This document shows positions 17,974 to 26,791 of a DNA stretch of 64,000 nucleotides, one piece after another; position 1 is the first letter of the stretch; each line of letters starts with the position of its first letter. The position numbers and the translations under genes are program-made. The DNA comes from Lachnospiraceae bacterium (lineage in GTDB: Bacteria > Bacillota > Clostridia > Lachnospirales > Lachnospiraceae): contig JAFUAB010000021.1 of the NCBI GenBank assembly GCA_017460885.1, positions 1-64,000 of the forward strand. The letters run 5' to 3'. The notes under the pieces are model-generated. The model did no database searches. It saw only the letters and a program-made list of their open reading frames with translations, and was not told the DNA's origin.

Positions 17974-18243
17974 TTACCTGATATATACAGCAAAATTCTG
18001 CCAGAGATCGGACATGTAAGTGACCATCTTGCCCAGCATCCAGTTTCCCGCAAGCGTCAATGCAAGAAAGACGCATATGACCTTTGGCACAAAGGTAAGC
18101 GTCTGTTCCTGAATCGATGTAACGGTCTGAAATATTGATACGAGCAGACCGATAACGAGGCTCACAAGAAGCATCGGGAGTGAGCATTCTATTATGGTAA
18201 AAAGACCGTCCCTTATAACACGGGTCACGTCATCTATTGTCAT
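17974..18243 (-). CDS. fliQ: Flagellar export protein FliQ
   Basis: Small export-gate protein of 89 residues with two membrane helices: LPMLLVSLVIGLLVSIFQT and KVICVFLALTLAGNWMLGKM. The loop IQEQTLTFVPK is the family signature. It sits between fliP (8 bp) and fliR (6 bp). Confidence 0.95.
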   Translation of the reverse strand: MTIDDVTRVIRDGLFTIIECSLPMLLVSLVIGLLVSIFQTVTSIQEQTLTFVPKVICVFLALTLAGNWMLGKMVTYMSDLWQNFAVYIR

Positions 18244-18251
18244 AACCCCTC

Positions 18252-19124
18252 CTAAAAGTAAGTCTTAACAAGATTCACGATAACAAGATTCCAGCCATCC
18301 GCCATCACAAACAGCAGGATCTTAAACGGCGCCGATATTGTCGTCGGCGGAAGCATCATCATACCCATACTCATCAGGGTGGAAGCGACTACCATATCGA
18401 TGACTATAAACGGGATATATATTAAAAATCCGATGATAAAGGCGCTTCGAAGCTCCGATACTATAAAGCTCGGTATCAGGACAAGATTCGGTATGGAATC
18501 GAGGGTACCGTCCCACTCCGTACGGGATATTTCCATAAAAGTGGCAACATCCTTTTCCTGGGTGAGGGGATACATGAATTCCCGGATCGGCTTCATCGCG
18601 GCTGTGACCGCCTCCTGCGTATCCAGCTCTCCGGCTTCAAACGGTACCACCGCATCATTGTATACGCTCATGATCGTCGGCTGCATGATAAAAAATGTCA
18701 AAAACAGCGCTATTCCTATCAGCACGTTATTGGGAGGTGCCGTCTGGGTGTTCAGCGCCATTCTGGTGAAATGCAGCACAACGATGACCCTGGTAAAGCA
18801 GGTCAGCATCACGATCAGCGAAGGAGCTATCGCGATAAGCGTCAGTATGATCAGTATCCTGAGCGCACCGTTGATCTGTCCGTTACCGTTGTCGTATGTT
18901 ATTGTCACCGTGTTGGCGATATTCAGATCAGCCAGATCCTCGGGCGAATCTGCGGTACCCGGATCATCTATATTGGTTGAATCTTCTCTGTCTCCGGTAA
19001 GATGCCTGTCGACATCCACTTCCTCAGCCGCACTGACATGCATCGGACAGGTCTGCGGTATACAGAATATGCCCACCGTGATCAGCAGGCATATAAGTAA
19101 TCTAATAGCGATATTATTTCTCAT
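18252..19124 (-). CDS. fliP: Flagellar export protein FliP
   Basis: Export-gate membrane protein that forms the core pore with FliQ and FliR. The 290-residue product has an N-terminal signal peptide (IRLLICLLITVGIFCIP), an acidic periplasmic stretch, then LIAIAPSLIVMLTCFTRVIV, QTAPPNNVLIGIALFLTFF and IDMVVASTLMSMGMMMLPP, the classic FliP blocks. It overlaps fliO by 11 bp. The acidic insert before the first core helix is a little longer than usual. Confidence 0.97.
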   Translation of the reverse strand: MRNNIAIRLLICLLITVGIFCIPQTCPMHVSAAEEVDVDRHLTGDREDSTNIDDPGTADSPEDLADLNIANTVTITYDNGNGQINGALRILIILTLIAIAPSLIVMLTCFTRVIVVLHFTRMALNTQTAPPNNVLIGIALFLTFFIMQPTIMSVYNDAVVPFEAGELDTQEAVTAAMKPIREFMYPLTQEKDVATFMEISRTEWDGTLDSIPNLVLIPSFIVSELRSAFIIGFLIYIPFIVIDMVVASTLMSMGMMMLPPTTISAPFKILLFVMADGWNLVIVNLVKTYF

Positions 19125-19443
19125 GGTTTACTCCGGACAGAATGCTCTTAAAAGACACATTTCCTTCGGATTTTTCGGGAAAAGTGAGCGCATCCTCACT
19201 GATGTCACCAAGCATGGTGACATTGTCCTTGCTGACGGCGATCGCCACATACCTGTCGCCCAGCCTGACGATCTGGATATATTTCCCGGAAGCCAGCGGA
19301 ACAGACTCTATCAGCTGTATATTGTTGCCTGTCCGCATAGTCCTCTGATATCCGGATATCCACCTGGTAACAAACCAGGTTATCAAGAGGACTCCGACAA
19401 ATACTACCAGAACAGTGATCAGCTGGCCGATGGAGCCAAGCAT
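19114..19443 (-). CDS. fliO: Flagellar assembly protein FliO
   Basis: Accessory membrane protein that stabilises FliP during gate assembly. The 109-residue product has one N-terminal membrane helix (QLITVLVVFVGVLLITWFV) followed by a small beta domain with LIESVPLASGKYIQIVRLGDR, typical of FliO/FliZ. It overlaps cheY (TAATG) and fliP. FliO is poorly conserved, so position carries part of the assignment. Confidence 0.88.
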   Translation of the reverse strand: MLGSIGQLITVLVVFVGVLLITWFVTRWISGYQRTMRTGNNIQLIESVPLASGKYIQIVRLGDRYVAIAVSKDNVTMLGDISEDALTFPEKSEGNVSFKSILSGVNHEK

Positions 19444-19805
19444 TAGCCCAAAACCTTCTGAACGGCTTCCAATACTCTGTCTGCCTGGAAAGGCTTAACT
19501 ATGAAGTCTCTGGCACCTGACTGAATGGACTCGATAACCATTGCCTGCTGTCCCATGGCAGAACACATGATAACACAGGCTGCGGGATCGTTTGCTTTGA
19601 TCTTCTTGAGTGCCTGGATACCATCCATCTCAGGCATGGTAATGTCCATCAGCACAAGATCCGGTTTGGTCTCGTTGTACTTGTCGACCGCCATTGCTCC
19701 GTTTTCAGCTTCTCCCGCAATGTTGTAGCCATTCTTTGTCAGAATGTCCTTGATCATCATTCTCATGAATGCCGCATCATCGCAAATTAAAATGTTTTTT
19801 GCCAT
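19443..19805 (-). CDS. cheY: Chemotaxis response regulator CheY
   Basis: Single receiver domain, 120 residues, phosphorylated by CheA and binding FliM/FliY at the switch. Acidic pair Asp9/Asp10, phosphorylation site Asp54 (LVLMDITMPEMDG), and the conserved Thr/Ser (MCSAMG) and Lys (FIVKPF) are all present. Its place between fliY and fliO is the Bacillus arrangement. Confidence 0.97.
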   Translation of the reverse strand: MAKNILICDDAAFMRMMIKDILTKNGYNIAGEAENGAMAVDKYNETKPDLVLMDITMPEMDGIQALKKIKANDPAACVIMCSAMGQQAMVIESIQSGARDFIVKPFQADRVLEAVQKVLG

Positions 19806-19816
19806 TTCTTTGTCTC

Positions 19817-21067
19817 CTATTGTTTAATTATTTCTGTGACACGAACGCCGAAGCTTTCTTCTATGACAACTACCTCGCCCTTAGCCACAAACTTGCCGTT
19901 AACCAGGACGTCTACGGGTTCACCCGCTATCTTATCAAGCTCCAGGATGGTTCCGGGAGCAAAATCAAGGATTTCGGATATCGACTTGCTGGTACGTCCG
20001 AGTTCAACCGTAACTTCAAGCGGAACGTCCATTATTATGCCGATATTCTCGCCTCCTGCGATCCCTGCCATGTTCGGCGACAGATTCTGAAACTGTGCCG
20101 GCGTGACATTCGTGGGCTGCATTGGCTGCGCATACATCATTGGCTGCGCATACATCTGAGGCATTGGCTGTCCGTAACCCATCCCCATCATCGAAGGATC
20201 CATCATAGGCTGGGGTTGCGGCTGCATTCCCATATTCGGATCCGGCATGGGGGCTACCGGAATGACCGGTGTCTGAGGAGTTACGGGTTCGGGTGCCGGT
20301 GCTGCCGGTGCAGGCGCCGGTGCCGGGCTGCTGTCATCCGACTGACTTCCGAGGAACACACTGCACAGCTCCTTTGCGAAGTCCAGCGGATAAAGCTGCA
20401 TGATCGTGGAATCAACCAGATCATCTATCTGCATCCTGAAGGATATCTTAGCAAATGATCCTCCAAGAAATTCAGCAATCTCTGCTCCGGATTTACCCTC
20501 GGTAAAATCTACCTGGCTGGCCTCCGGAGGCGAAATATCGATCATCTTGCCAAGCATGGTCGATAAGGAGGTGGCCGATGCACCCATCATCTGGTTCATG
20601 GCCTCCGATATCGCCGAAAGGTGAAGCTCGTTCAGCTCCTGGTCCTCGACATTCTGCCCGTCGCCGCCCATCATCAGGTCGGTTATGACAAGCACATCGT
20701 GCTGTTTGAGTACCAGTATGTTGGAGCCGTCCAATCCGACGGTATATTTGATCTGTATGAATACGCAGGGTTTCTCGTAATCCTTGATCACGTTCTCCCA
20801 GGTTGCCAGCGTAACCACGGGAGTGGAAATATCAACCTTTCGGTTAACCAGCGAATAAAGCGTGGTGGCCGATGATCCCATTGAGATATTGGCTACCTCG
20901 CCGATCGCATCGCGCTCCATCTCCGACAGCTCTTCACTGCCGCCCGAAGATCCGCCGGCCGGTGCTGCACCTGCATCTGATGCGGTGTCTGAACCGCCAC
21001 TGTCGGAACCTACATCCATGCCGCTGAGGAGCGCATTGATTTCGTCCTGAGACAGCATACCATCCAT
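19817..21067 (-). CDS. fliY: Flagellar switch phosphatase FliY (FliN type)
   Basis: C-ring protein that combines a CheY-P phosphatase with a FliN domain. 416 residues: an N-terminal CheY-binding peptide (LSQDEINALLSG), a CheC-like domain with two active helices (Glu57/Asn60 in EVANISMGSS; Glu155/Asn158 in SEAMNQMMGAS), a long low-complexity linker (about 245-325) and a C-terminal SpoA/FliN domain (about 340-416; ISEILDFAPGTILELDKIAG). The linker is Pro/Ala-rich, then unusually rich in Met, Pro, Gln and Tyr (273-318). It lies 4 bp after fliM. Confidence 0.97.
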   Translation of the reverse strand: MDGMLSQDEINALLSGMDVGSDSGGSDTASDAGAAPAGGSSGGSEELSEMERDAIGEVANISMGSSATTLYSLVNRKVDISTPVVTLATWENVIKDYEKPCVFIQIKYTVGLDGSNILVLKQHDVLVITDLMMGGDGQNVEDQELNELHLSAISEAMNQMMGASATSLSTMLGKMIDISPPEASQVDFTEGKSGAEIAEFLGGSFAKISFRMQIDDLVDSTIMQLYPLDFAKELCSVFLGSQSDDSSPAPAPAPAAPAPEPVTPQTPVIPVAPMPDPNMGMQPQPQPMMDPSMMGMGYGQPMPQMYAQPMMYAQPMQPTNVTPAQFQNLSPNMAGIAGGENIGIIMDVPLEVTVELGRTSKSISEILDFAPGTILELDKIAGEPVDVLVNGKFVAKGEVVVIEESFGVRVTEIIKQ

Positions 21068-21071
21068 GCAG

Positions 21072-22052
21072 TCAGTCCTCCTCTCTGATCACTGTGGTGA
21101 TCTTCATAGCAAACTTGTCCCGGTTATAGCCGGGTAAGCCTGTAAATTTCCGGATATTGCCGACATAGATATCCAGTTCGGAATCCATATCGGAATCCAC
21201 ACGGATCACATCACCGGGCATCAGCGATACGAAATCGCCGACGGATATCGAGCTCTTGCCCAAAATAGCCCTGATGGGAATATCCACATGCTTGATCATT
21301 GCTTCAATATTATCCGTGTATTCCTCTCCACTGACTTCCGTCATATTGGAGAACCAGAACTTAGTATTAAGTTTATCCATAACGTCTTCCAATGTAAAGA
21401 AGGGAAGACAGATATTGAAAAATCCTTCGGTATCTCCGATCTTGACATTAAGTGTCACGATCGCGATCATATCGCTCGGGGAGATGATCTGGGCAAACGC
21501 GGGATTGGTCTCTATACGGTCAAGCACCGGACTGATCTCCACCACGTTTTTCCAGGGATCTCTCATCAGCTGCATACATACTACCATCATCTTCTGCAGT
21601 ATGGTCATCTCTATCTCCGAAAAGTCCCTGGTCCTCTCCAGAGCCTCGCCCTGACCCCCGAGCATCCTGTCTATGATGGCAAATCCGAGATTCGGAGCCA
21701 TATCCAGGATAACGGTACCGTTCAGCGGGTGAAAATTGATTATCCCCAATATCGAAGGGGACGCAAGAGCGTTGGTGAATTCCGAGAACGTAACCGTTTC
21801 GGAACTCGCAACCGCCACCTGTACGGTCTTTCTAAGGTAAACGGGCAGGTTGGTCGAAAGCAGCCTTCCGTAATGCTCATATATGATCTCCAGTGTCCTG
21901 AGGTGCTCCTTGGAGAACTTGGACGGACGCTTAAAGTCGTAGTTCTTGACCTGCTTCTCATTGGCGTCCGGCATCTCATTGACATCAAGTTCACCGGTAC
22001 TCAGGGCTGCCAGCAGATTGTCTATCTCATTTTGCGACAGAACTTCGCTCAA
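21072..22052 (-). CDS. fliM: Flagellar motor switch protein FliM
   Basis: C-ring protein that binds CheY-P and sets rotation direction. The 326-residue product has the N-terminal CheY-binding peptide LSQNEIDNLLAAL, a middle CheC-like domain lacking phosphatase residues (FAIIDRMLGGQGEALERTRDFSEIE) and a C-terminal SpoA domain. The start codon is TTG, preceded by GGAGG at 9 nt. Confidence 0.97.
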   Translation of the reverse strand: MSEVLSQNEIDNLLAALSTGELDVNEMPDANEKQVKNYDFKRPSKFSKEHLRTLEIIYEHYGRLLSTNLPVYLRKTVQVAVASSETVTFSEFTNALASPSILGIINFHPLNGTVILDMAPNLGFAIIDRMLGGQGEALERTRDFSEIEMTILQKMMVVCMQLMRDPWKNVVEISPVLDRIETNPAFAQIISPSDMIAIVTLNVKIGDTEGFFNICLPFFTLEDVMDKLNTKFWFSNMTEVSGEEYTDNIEAMIKHVDIPIRAILGKSSISVGDFVSLMPGDVIRVDSDMDSELDIYVGNIRKFTGLPGYNRDKFAMKITTVIREED

Positions 22053-22077
22053 ACCGGCTTACCTCCTGCGCCAAAAA

Positions 22078-22593
22078 TCACTGGAACATGTACTCTCCGA
22101 ACGATACATTGAATATAAAGTCGGAATCAAACATTGACTGAACCTGTTCAAGGATCTGCTGCTTGATCAGCTCCTGATTGGTTCTGGCCTCGTCCATCGT
22201 ATAACCGCTCACTATATTAAATATCTTGTCCTTGATGAGGCTCTCGTAAGCGGACAGATCCTCTGTATATGTTGCATAGCCGGGCGATTCGGTATTTATC
22301 GAAAAGCTGGCTTCAAGCAGGCAGTAGTGTGCCTTGCCGTCTCCACCATCCTTGAGCGGTATGGTCATCGACTCGGGCAGTGTATATACCTTGATGTTGG
22401 TCATCGGGATATTGGCGAGACCCGTAGGTCCGGCCTGTGCTTCCATTTCAAGGCTCAAAGCCTCTGTGATCGCATCGACCAGTGCCGAAGTCTTCTTGGC
22501 GGTACCGACCACGGAAGTCATAAGCACGACTGTCAGAACCGTATTGACTAACAATAATACCAGGATCACGATTGACAACAGATTACGTTTCAT
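22078..22593 (-). CDS. fliL: Flagellar basal body-associated protein FliL
   Basis: Stator-associated inner-membrane protein. 171 residues with one N-terminal membrane helix (LSIVILVLLLVNTVLTVVLM) and a C-terminal extracytoplasmic domain containing LKDGGDGKAHYCLLEASFSI and a terminal helix ending with the FGEYMFQ strand typical of FliL. It lies between motB (12 bp) and fliM, consistent with the role of FliL around the stator units. Confidence 0.9.
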   Translation of the reverse strand: MKRNLLSIVILVLLLVNTVLTVVLMTSVVGTAKKTSALVDAITEALSLEMEAQAGPTGLANIPMTNIKVYTLPESMTIPLKDGGDGKAHYCLLEASFSINTESPGYATYTEDLSAYESLIKDKIFNIVSGYTMDEARTNQELIKQQILEQVQSMFDSDFIFNVSFGEYMFQ

Positions 22594-22605
22594 AACATCT
22601 CCAAA

Positions 22606-23439
22606 TCAGTAATTATTCAGCGAATTGTAGATCTTGATCTCAACACGCCTGTTCTTGGCGCGGCCCTCCGCAGTCGAATTATCAGCTACAGGAACATATT
22701 CTCCGCGACCGGTATGCTTGATCGTAGCGGGATCCAGCAATGTGGTATCTATCAGATAATTGAACACCGACAATGCACGCCCGTCACTGAGTTCGTCGTT
22801 ATTTGAATACTTGGCACCGTTCATCGGCACGTTATCGGTATGACCCTCGATCTCTATGGTGCTGGTGGCGTATCTCTCCAAGATCACTCCTATCAGATCA
22901 AGTACCGGAAGACATTCTTCCTTGAGCACCACGCTTCCGGAGTCAAACAGTATGGATCCCTTGAGTGTGAGCTGGACATACTGGGATGTGAAATCTATAT
23001 CCACATCCTTATCCATATTGTTCTCCTCCAGGGCTTCCTGGATCCGTTCGGCCAGTTCTTCGCTCTCCTTTAAGCCGGATTCGGTCATCTCCTGCTTGAC
23101 GTCCTTCTCATCCTCGGCGTTGGTGTCCTCGGACTCGATCGTATATTCGTCGCCCTCGGCATTGAGTCCCATGGAATTGATGTAGTCGGACAGCTCATTC
23201 AGCTGGCTGACGCCGTTGGATACCAGCACGCCGTCTCCTATGGCACTTGAACCGGCCTCAAAAATACTGAAGGTCGACTTGGAGAACGATGCAACTATAA
23301 GCTCATACTTCTCTTCATTGATCGAAGACATTGAGAAAAGCAACACGAAGAAGCAGAGGAGCAGATTCATCAGGTCGGCGAAGGTCGATTGCCACGCCGG
23401 CGCGCCCGGTTTGGGCTCATCTTCTTTTCTCTTAGCCAT
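22606..23439 (-). CDS. motB: Flagellar stator protein MotB (PomB-like)
   Basis: Stator subunit anchored to peptidoglycan. The 277-residue product has a single membrane helix containing the ion-binding Asp22 (STFADLMNLLLCFFVLLFS), a plug/linker region, and a C-terminal OmpA-like peptidoglycan-binding domain (IEIEGHTDNVPM, ALSVFNYLI, GRGEYVPVADNSTAEGRAKNRRVEI). The helix resembles PomB/MotS sodium-type proteins more than B. subtilis MotB; this is inference. It overlaps motA by 8 bp. Confidence 0.95.
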   Translation of the reverse strand: MAKRKEDEPKPGAPAWQSTFADLMNLLLCFFVLLFSMSSINEEKYELIVASFSKSTFSIFEAGSSAIGDGVLVSNGVSQLNELSDYINSMGLNAEGDEYTIESEDTNAEDEKDVKQEMTESGLKESEELAERIQEALEENNMDKDVDIDFTSQYVQLTLKGSILFDSGSVVLKEECLPVLDLIGVILERYATSTIEIEGHTDNVPMNGAKYSNNDELSDGRALSVFNYLIDTTLLDPATIKHTGRGEYVPVADNSTAEGRAKNRRVEIKIYNSLNNY

Positions 23440-24229
23440 CTTCTCCGCCTCCGGCGCTGGAGCCTATAGCGTCACGATCCTTGGGAGCAAGGAAGGATTT
23501 AAGCTTTTCTTCGATAACTCTCGGGTTCTCACCGGCCTGTATGGACAGGAGTCCCTCTATCTCTATTTCCTTGGCCATCATTTCGGCTCCGTTGTTGACC
23601 TTGAGTTTGGCGGCCACGGGCGCACAGATCCAGTTGGCAAGCATGGAACCGTACAGTGTGGTCAAAAGGGCTACCGCCATCGCAGGTCCGATAGCGGAAG
23701 GATCGTCCATGTTCTGAAGCATGTTAACCAGTCCGACCAGAGTACCGATCATACCCCAGGCAGGACCCATGGCTCCCAGGTCGTCCCAAAAGCCTATTCG
23801 TGTCTTATGTCTGCCCTCGATGGATACCAGCTCGGTCTCCATGATGCCTCTGACGAGTTCGGGATCCGTACCGTCAACAACAAGCATGATACCCTTCCTC
23901 AGGAACGGATCGTCAAGATTACCGGCAGCCTCTTCCAGTGCCAGCAGACCTTCCTTACGCGCTACGTTCGAAAGGTCGATGATCTTGCCGATGATCTCGG
24001 TAACATTATAATTAGGTACCTTAAGCACCAGGGTGAAGGATTTGAGTCCACCCACGAAATCGGGTATTGTATTGGATGCTAGAATACACATGAACGCGCC
24101 GCCGAATGTGATCAGCGCCGAAGGGGCATCCAGGAAGTTCAGGATAACCGCGAAACTGTTTCCGAATACGATACCGAATATAACCAGGCCAAGACATACT
24201 AACAGGCCGACCAGTGATGCTATGTCCAA
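23432..24229 (-). CDS. motA: Flagellar stator protein MotA (PomA-like)
   Basis: Ion-conducting stator subunit with four membrane segments. The 265-residue product begins MDIASLVGLLVCLGLVIFG and carries MGPAWGMIGTLVGLVNML and IGPAMAVALLTTLYGSMLAN, the conserved pore helices with the key prolines; the cytoplasmic loop has charged residues for FliG contact. Overall it reads like PomA. The start codon is TTG with AGGAG seven nt upstream. It follows flbD after a 127-bp gap containing only weak hairpins and no clear promoter. Confidence 0.95.
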   Translation of the reverse strand: MDIASLVGLLVCLGLVIFGIVFGNSFAVILNFLDAPSALITFGGAFMCILASNTIPDFVGGLKSFTLVLKVPNYNVTEIIGKIIDLSNVARKEGLLALEEAAGNLDDPFLRKGIMLVVDGTDPELVRGIMETELVSIEGRHKTRIGFWDDLGAMGPAWGMIGTLVGLVNMLQNMDDPSAIGPAMAVALLTTLYGSMLANWICAPVAAKLKVNNGAEMMAKEIEIEGLLSIQAGENPRVIEEKLKSFLAPKDRDAIGSSAGGGEDG

Positions 24230-24356
24230 AACATTTCTCCTAAAAAGCGATCAGCAAACGGAGCTCCGGAAAAAACAAAAGATTCCGTTTACTATGGATA
24301 TAAACGCACATAAAACCAGCCATATTATCCCCTTACCCAAGGAACACGGCTGTTAT

Positions 24357-24539
24357 TTATGCAAAGATATCCTTTCTATACGATTTTACCAAGCTTTTTA
24401 TTTCTTGTCTACTTTCTTTTACAATTATTTTGCGTCCGGTGGTAAAGGAAACCACGGTATCCGGAGTTTCTTCAACCAGCTCGATCAGATCGGGATTGAT
24501 CAGGATCTTGACGCCGTTTATCTTGGTTACTTCGATCAT
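24357..24539 (-). CDS. flbD: FlbD/SwrD family protein
   Basis: A 60-residue protein of the small FlbD family found in Gram-positive and spirochaete flagellar operons: MIEVTKINGVKILINPDLIE, ETPDTVVSFTTGRKIIVKES. The B. subtilis member SwrD raises motor power, apparently through stator function. Here the gene lies immediately upstream of motA-motB, which fits that role. It is separated from flgE by a hairpin terminator. Confidence 0.9.
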   Translation of the reverse strand: MIEVTKINGVKILINPDLIELVEETPDTVVSFTTGRKIIVKESRQEIKSLVKSYRKDIFA

Positions 24540-24626
24540 GTATATACCTCATTCCAACAAAATCCGATACAATACAATTGTTGCCGCCTCCCGTACGGAA
24601 CGGACCACCTTGCGGAAACGGTACAG

Positions 24627-24658
24627 AAAACCCCAAGAGCGGCATCTCCCGGGGTTTT
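24627..24658 (-). terminator. Hairpin terminator between flgE and flbD
   Basis: AAAACCCC (24627-24634) pairs with GGGGTTTT (24651-24658) around a 16-nt loop, about 80 nt after the flgE stop, giving a TTTTCTGT tail on the minus strand. It could end or attenuate transcription in the middle of the flagellar block. The stem would also work on the plus strand (TTTTTG). Confidence 0.65.
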
Positions 24659-24736
24659 TGTTACGTCATAATACTACTTAACCGTAATATTTCTTTTACA
24701 AAATCAGGACATCATATTTTCAGCGAATGTCGTTAA

Positions 24737-26320
24737 TTATCGCTTCAGGTTAACAAGCTCCTCAAGAAGAGTATCGGATACGGTTATGATACGTGAGTTG
24801 GCCTGGAAACCACGCTGTGTGGTGATCATGTCGGTAAATTCGCCTGCCAGATCCACGTTTGACATTTCCAGAACTCCGGATGTCATATAGTTGCCGCCTG
24901 CCGTGATATCCTCACCGATACCGTCGAATTCGCCCGAGTTGGCGGTTGCCGAGTAGAGGTTGTCTCCTGCTTTCGAAAGGCCTGCGGCATTTGCGAAGTT
25001 TGCAACCGCTATCTGTCCCAGAACCTTAGTCTGGCCGTTATCGTAGGATGCGGTGATGACTCCGTCTTTGGAGATGGCCACGCCGCTCATCTCTCCGAGG
25101 CGGCGGCCCGTGCCGAGTCCGTCAAGATTTCCGGAGGTGGCTCCCACCGTTGATGTTCCGTTGTTGTTAAACATGGTGGCCCGGGAGAAATCAACCACGA
25201 TGTTGCTGAAATTACCGTCATTGGCCGGGAACGCTATCGTTGCGGTGGAATCGGATGCGCTGAGTCCCGTGGTTGTACCGACGCCTTCAAAATAACCTGT
25301 ATTGGTATTGAAGTTCAGATAGTTGGCGTTTTCGGCTTCGGCGGTGTATGTGCAGCGCAGGATACCGGTTGCGGGATCCAGAGTCTTTTCCGAATACAGC
25401 GTATCTTTTTCATCGCTGAGTCCGAATGCAGTCTTGTAGTCGGTAGTGGGAGTCTTTGTAATATTCCCGTCAGTATCAGACGTAACCTGATTGACTATAA
25501 CATTACCATTGGTATCCGTTCCAAACTCATATCCGTTGACCAGCTTGGTATATTCATCCGTTGCCTGATACTGGATCGTAGTACCGAACGTAAAATCCAC
25601 ATCCACCTGTTCGCCTGTGGAGTCGAGGACCTTGTCCAGCTGTACAAAGAACTGCCCGTTATCACCGTCAATGGCGTGGATCGAAAATCTGGCATTGTAC
25701 TGATATCCGAGATTATCATAGAAGCTGAGCGACATAACCTTACCGGATGTAGCATTTACGTTGGTATCGTTCTTATCTACGATGCCCGCAACATATGCCA
25801 GACTGGTGGCTTCCGGAGGATATACCATATTATCCTCGCTCATGATCCTCAATGCCGAAACATTATCCTGAATGATATTTCCATCCGCATCCGACTGCCA
25901 GCCCATAACTGTATATCCGGTAGAGCTCATAACCAGATTACCGACACCGTCCACATTGAAGGAACCGTCTCTGGTAAAGAAGTTCTCGGATCCGTTGGAT
26001 ACCACGAAGAAGCTGTCTCCGGTTATCATGATATCGAAGGGATTGTTGGTGGACTGAGCCGAACCCTGTGTGGTGATCGCGGTCGAAATAGCACCTGTCT
26101 TGGCACCGAGACCGATCTGGCGAGCGTTGGTACCGCCGGCTCCCGTATTTACATTTGCTCCGGATGCGCTCTGTGTTGTCTGGTAGAGCAGATCCTGAAA
26201 GGTGATCGACTGTGATTTATATGCAGTTGTATTAACGTTTGCTATATTGTTACCGATTACGTCCATCCTGGTCTGGTGAGTCTTAAGACCTGCAACACCA
26301 GAAAAAAGTGATCTCATCAT
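24737..26320 (-). CDS. flgE: Flagellar hook protein FlgE
   Basis: Structural subunit of the hook. The 527-residue product has the rod/hook N-terminal motif (MDVIGNNIANVNTTAYKSQS), the FlgE core (ISTAITTQGSAQSTNNPFDI, GDSFFVV), a variable Asp/Thr/Asn-rich exposed region (about 190-390) and the C-terminal family helix (VDLAGEFTDMITTQRGFQAN, SRIITVSDTLLEELVNLKR). Start ATG-ATG with AGGAGG upstream. It is the last gene before a hairpin terminator. A small CGGGG/CCCCG hairpin (26348-26361) precedes it. Confidence 0.97.
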   Translation of the reverse strand: MMRSLFSGVAGLKTHQTRMDVIGNNIANVNTTAYKSQSITFQDLLYQTTQSASGANVNTGAGGTNARQIGLGAKTGAISTAITTQGSAQSTNNPFDIMITGDSFFVVSNGSENFFTRDGSFNVDGVGNLVMSSTGYTVMGWQSDADGNIIQDNVSALRIMSEDNMVYPPEATSLAYVAGIVDKNDTNVNATSGKVMSLSFYDNLGYQYNARFSIHAIDGDNGQFFVQLDKVLDSTGEQVDVDFTFGTTIQYQATDEYTKLVNGYEFGTDTNGNVIVNQVTSDTDGNITKTPTTDYKTAFGLSDEKDTLYSEKTLDPATGILRCTYTAEAENANYLNFNTNTGYFEGVGTTTGLSASDSTATIAFPANDGNFSNIVVDFSRATMFNNNGTSTVGATSGNLDGLGTGRRLGEMSGVAISKDGVITASYDNGQTKVLGQIAVANFANAAGLSKAGDNLYSATANSGEFDGIGEDITAGGNYMTSGVLEMSNVDLAGEFTDMITTQRGFQANSRIITVSDTLLEELVNLKR

Positions 26321-26368
26321 AAGGCATTTCCTCCTAAAATCTGCCTGCGGGGCAATCCCCGTATCCGC

Positions 26369-26770
26369 CTATGCTATAACAGCGCCGTCTATGTTTGTAA
26401 AAATATTTTCATTGGATTCGGTCTGATCCATTGCCGTTACCACCGTCTGGTTGGGTACATTTACTATAAAAGCAAGGGAATCGACCATCACAAGGGTTTC
26501 CCTGATGCCCTTTTCACGGGCTTTGACAGTTCCTTCCGTCAGTCGTTCCATCATGGAATCCGTCATCTCGATGTTTCTGTCCTCGAGCCTGCCGACCGCG
26601 TGCTTGGAAAACTTAAGCGACATCCCGTTTTCCGCGGGATCCGCGGTCCTGGCCTTCAGGATATCCTCAAAGCTGAGTCCCGCGTTGTCCGTCCTGGCGG
26701 AACTGCCGGTCGTATTATTCATCAGCCTTTCGGCCGCCTGATTTATATTTATATAATTATTGACCTGCAT
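26369..26770 (-). CDS. Flagellar operon protein (TIGR02530 family)
   Basis: 133 residues of a family found only in flagellar operons between flgD and flgE. The signature is FSKHAVGRLEDRNIEMTD with ALVMVDS-like strands after it (ETLVMVDSLAFIVNVPNQTV). The biochemical role is not established; the position suggests hook assembly. It lies 21 bp after flgD. Confidence 0.85.
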   Translation of the reverse strand: MQVNNYININQAAERLMNNTTGSSARTDNAGLSFEDILKARTADPAENGMSLKFSKHAVGRLEDRNIEMTDSMMERLTEGTVKAREKGIRETLVMVDSLAFIVNVPNQTVVTAMDQTESNENIFTNIDGAVIA

Positions 26771-26791
26771 TGTGTCTCGCCTCCAGCGCTG

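Noticed and set aside
24230..24356. Possible terminator or promoter between flbD and motA
   Set aside because: CAGCC/GGCTG and CGGAGCTCCG hairpins exist but lack a T run, and no -35/-10 pair with good spacing was found.
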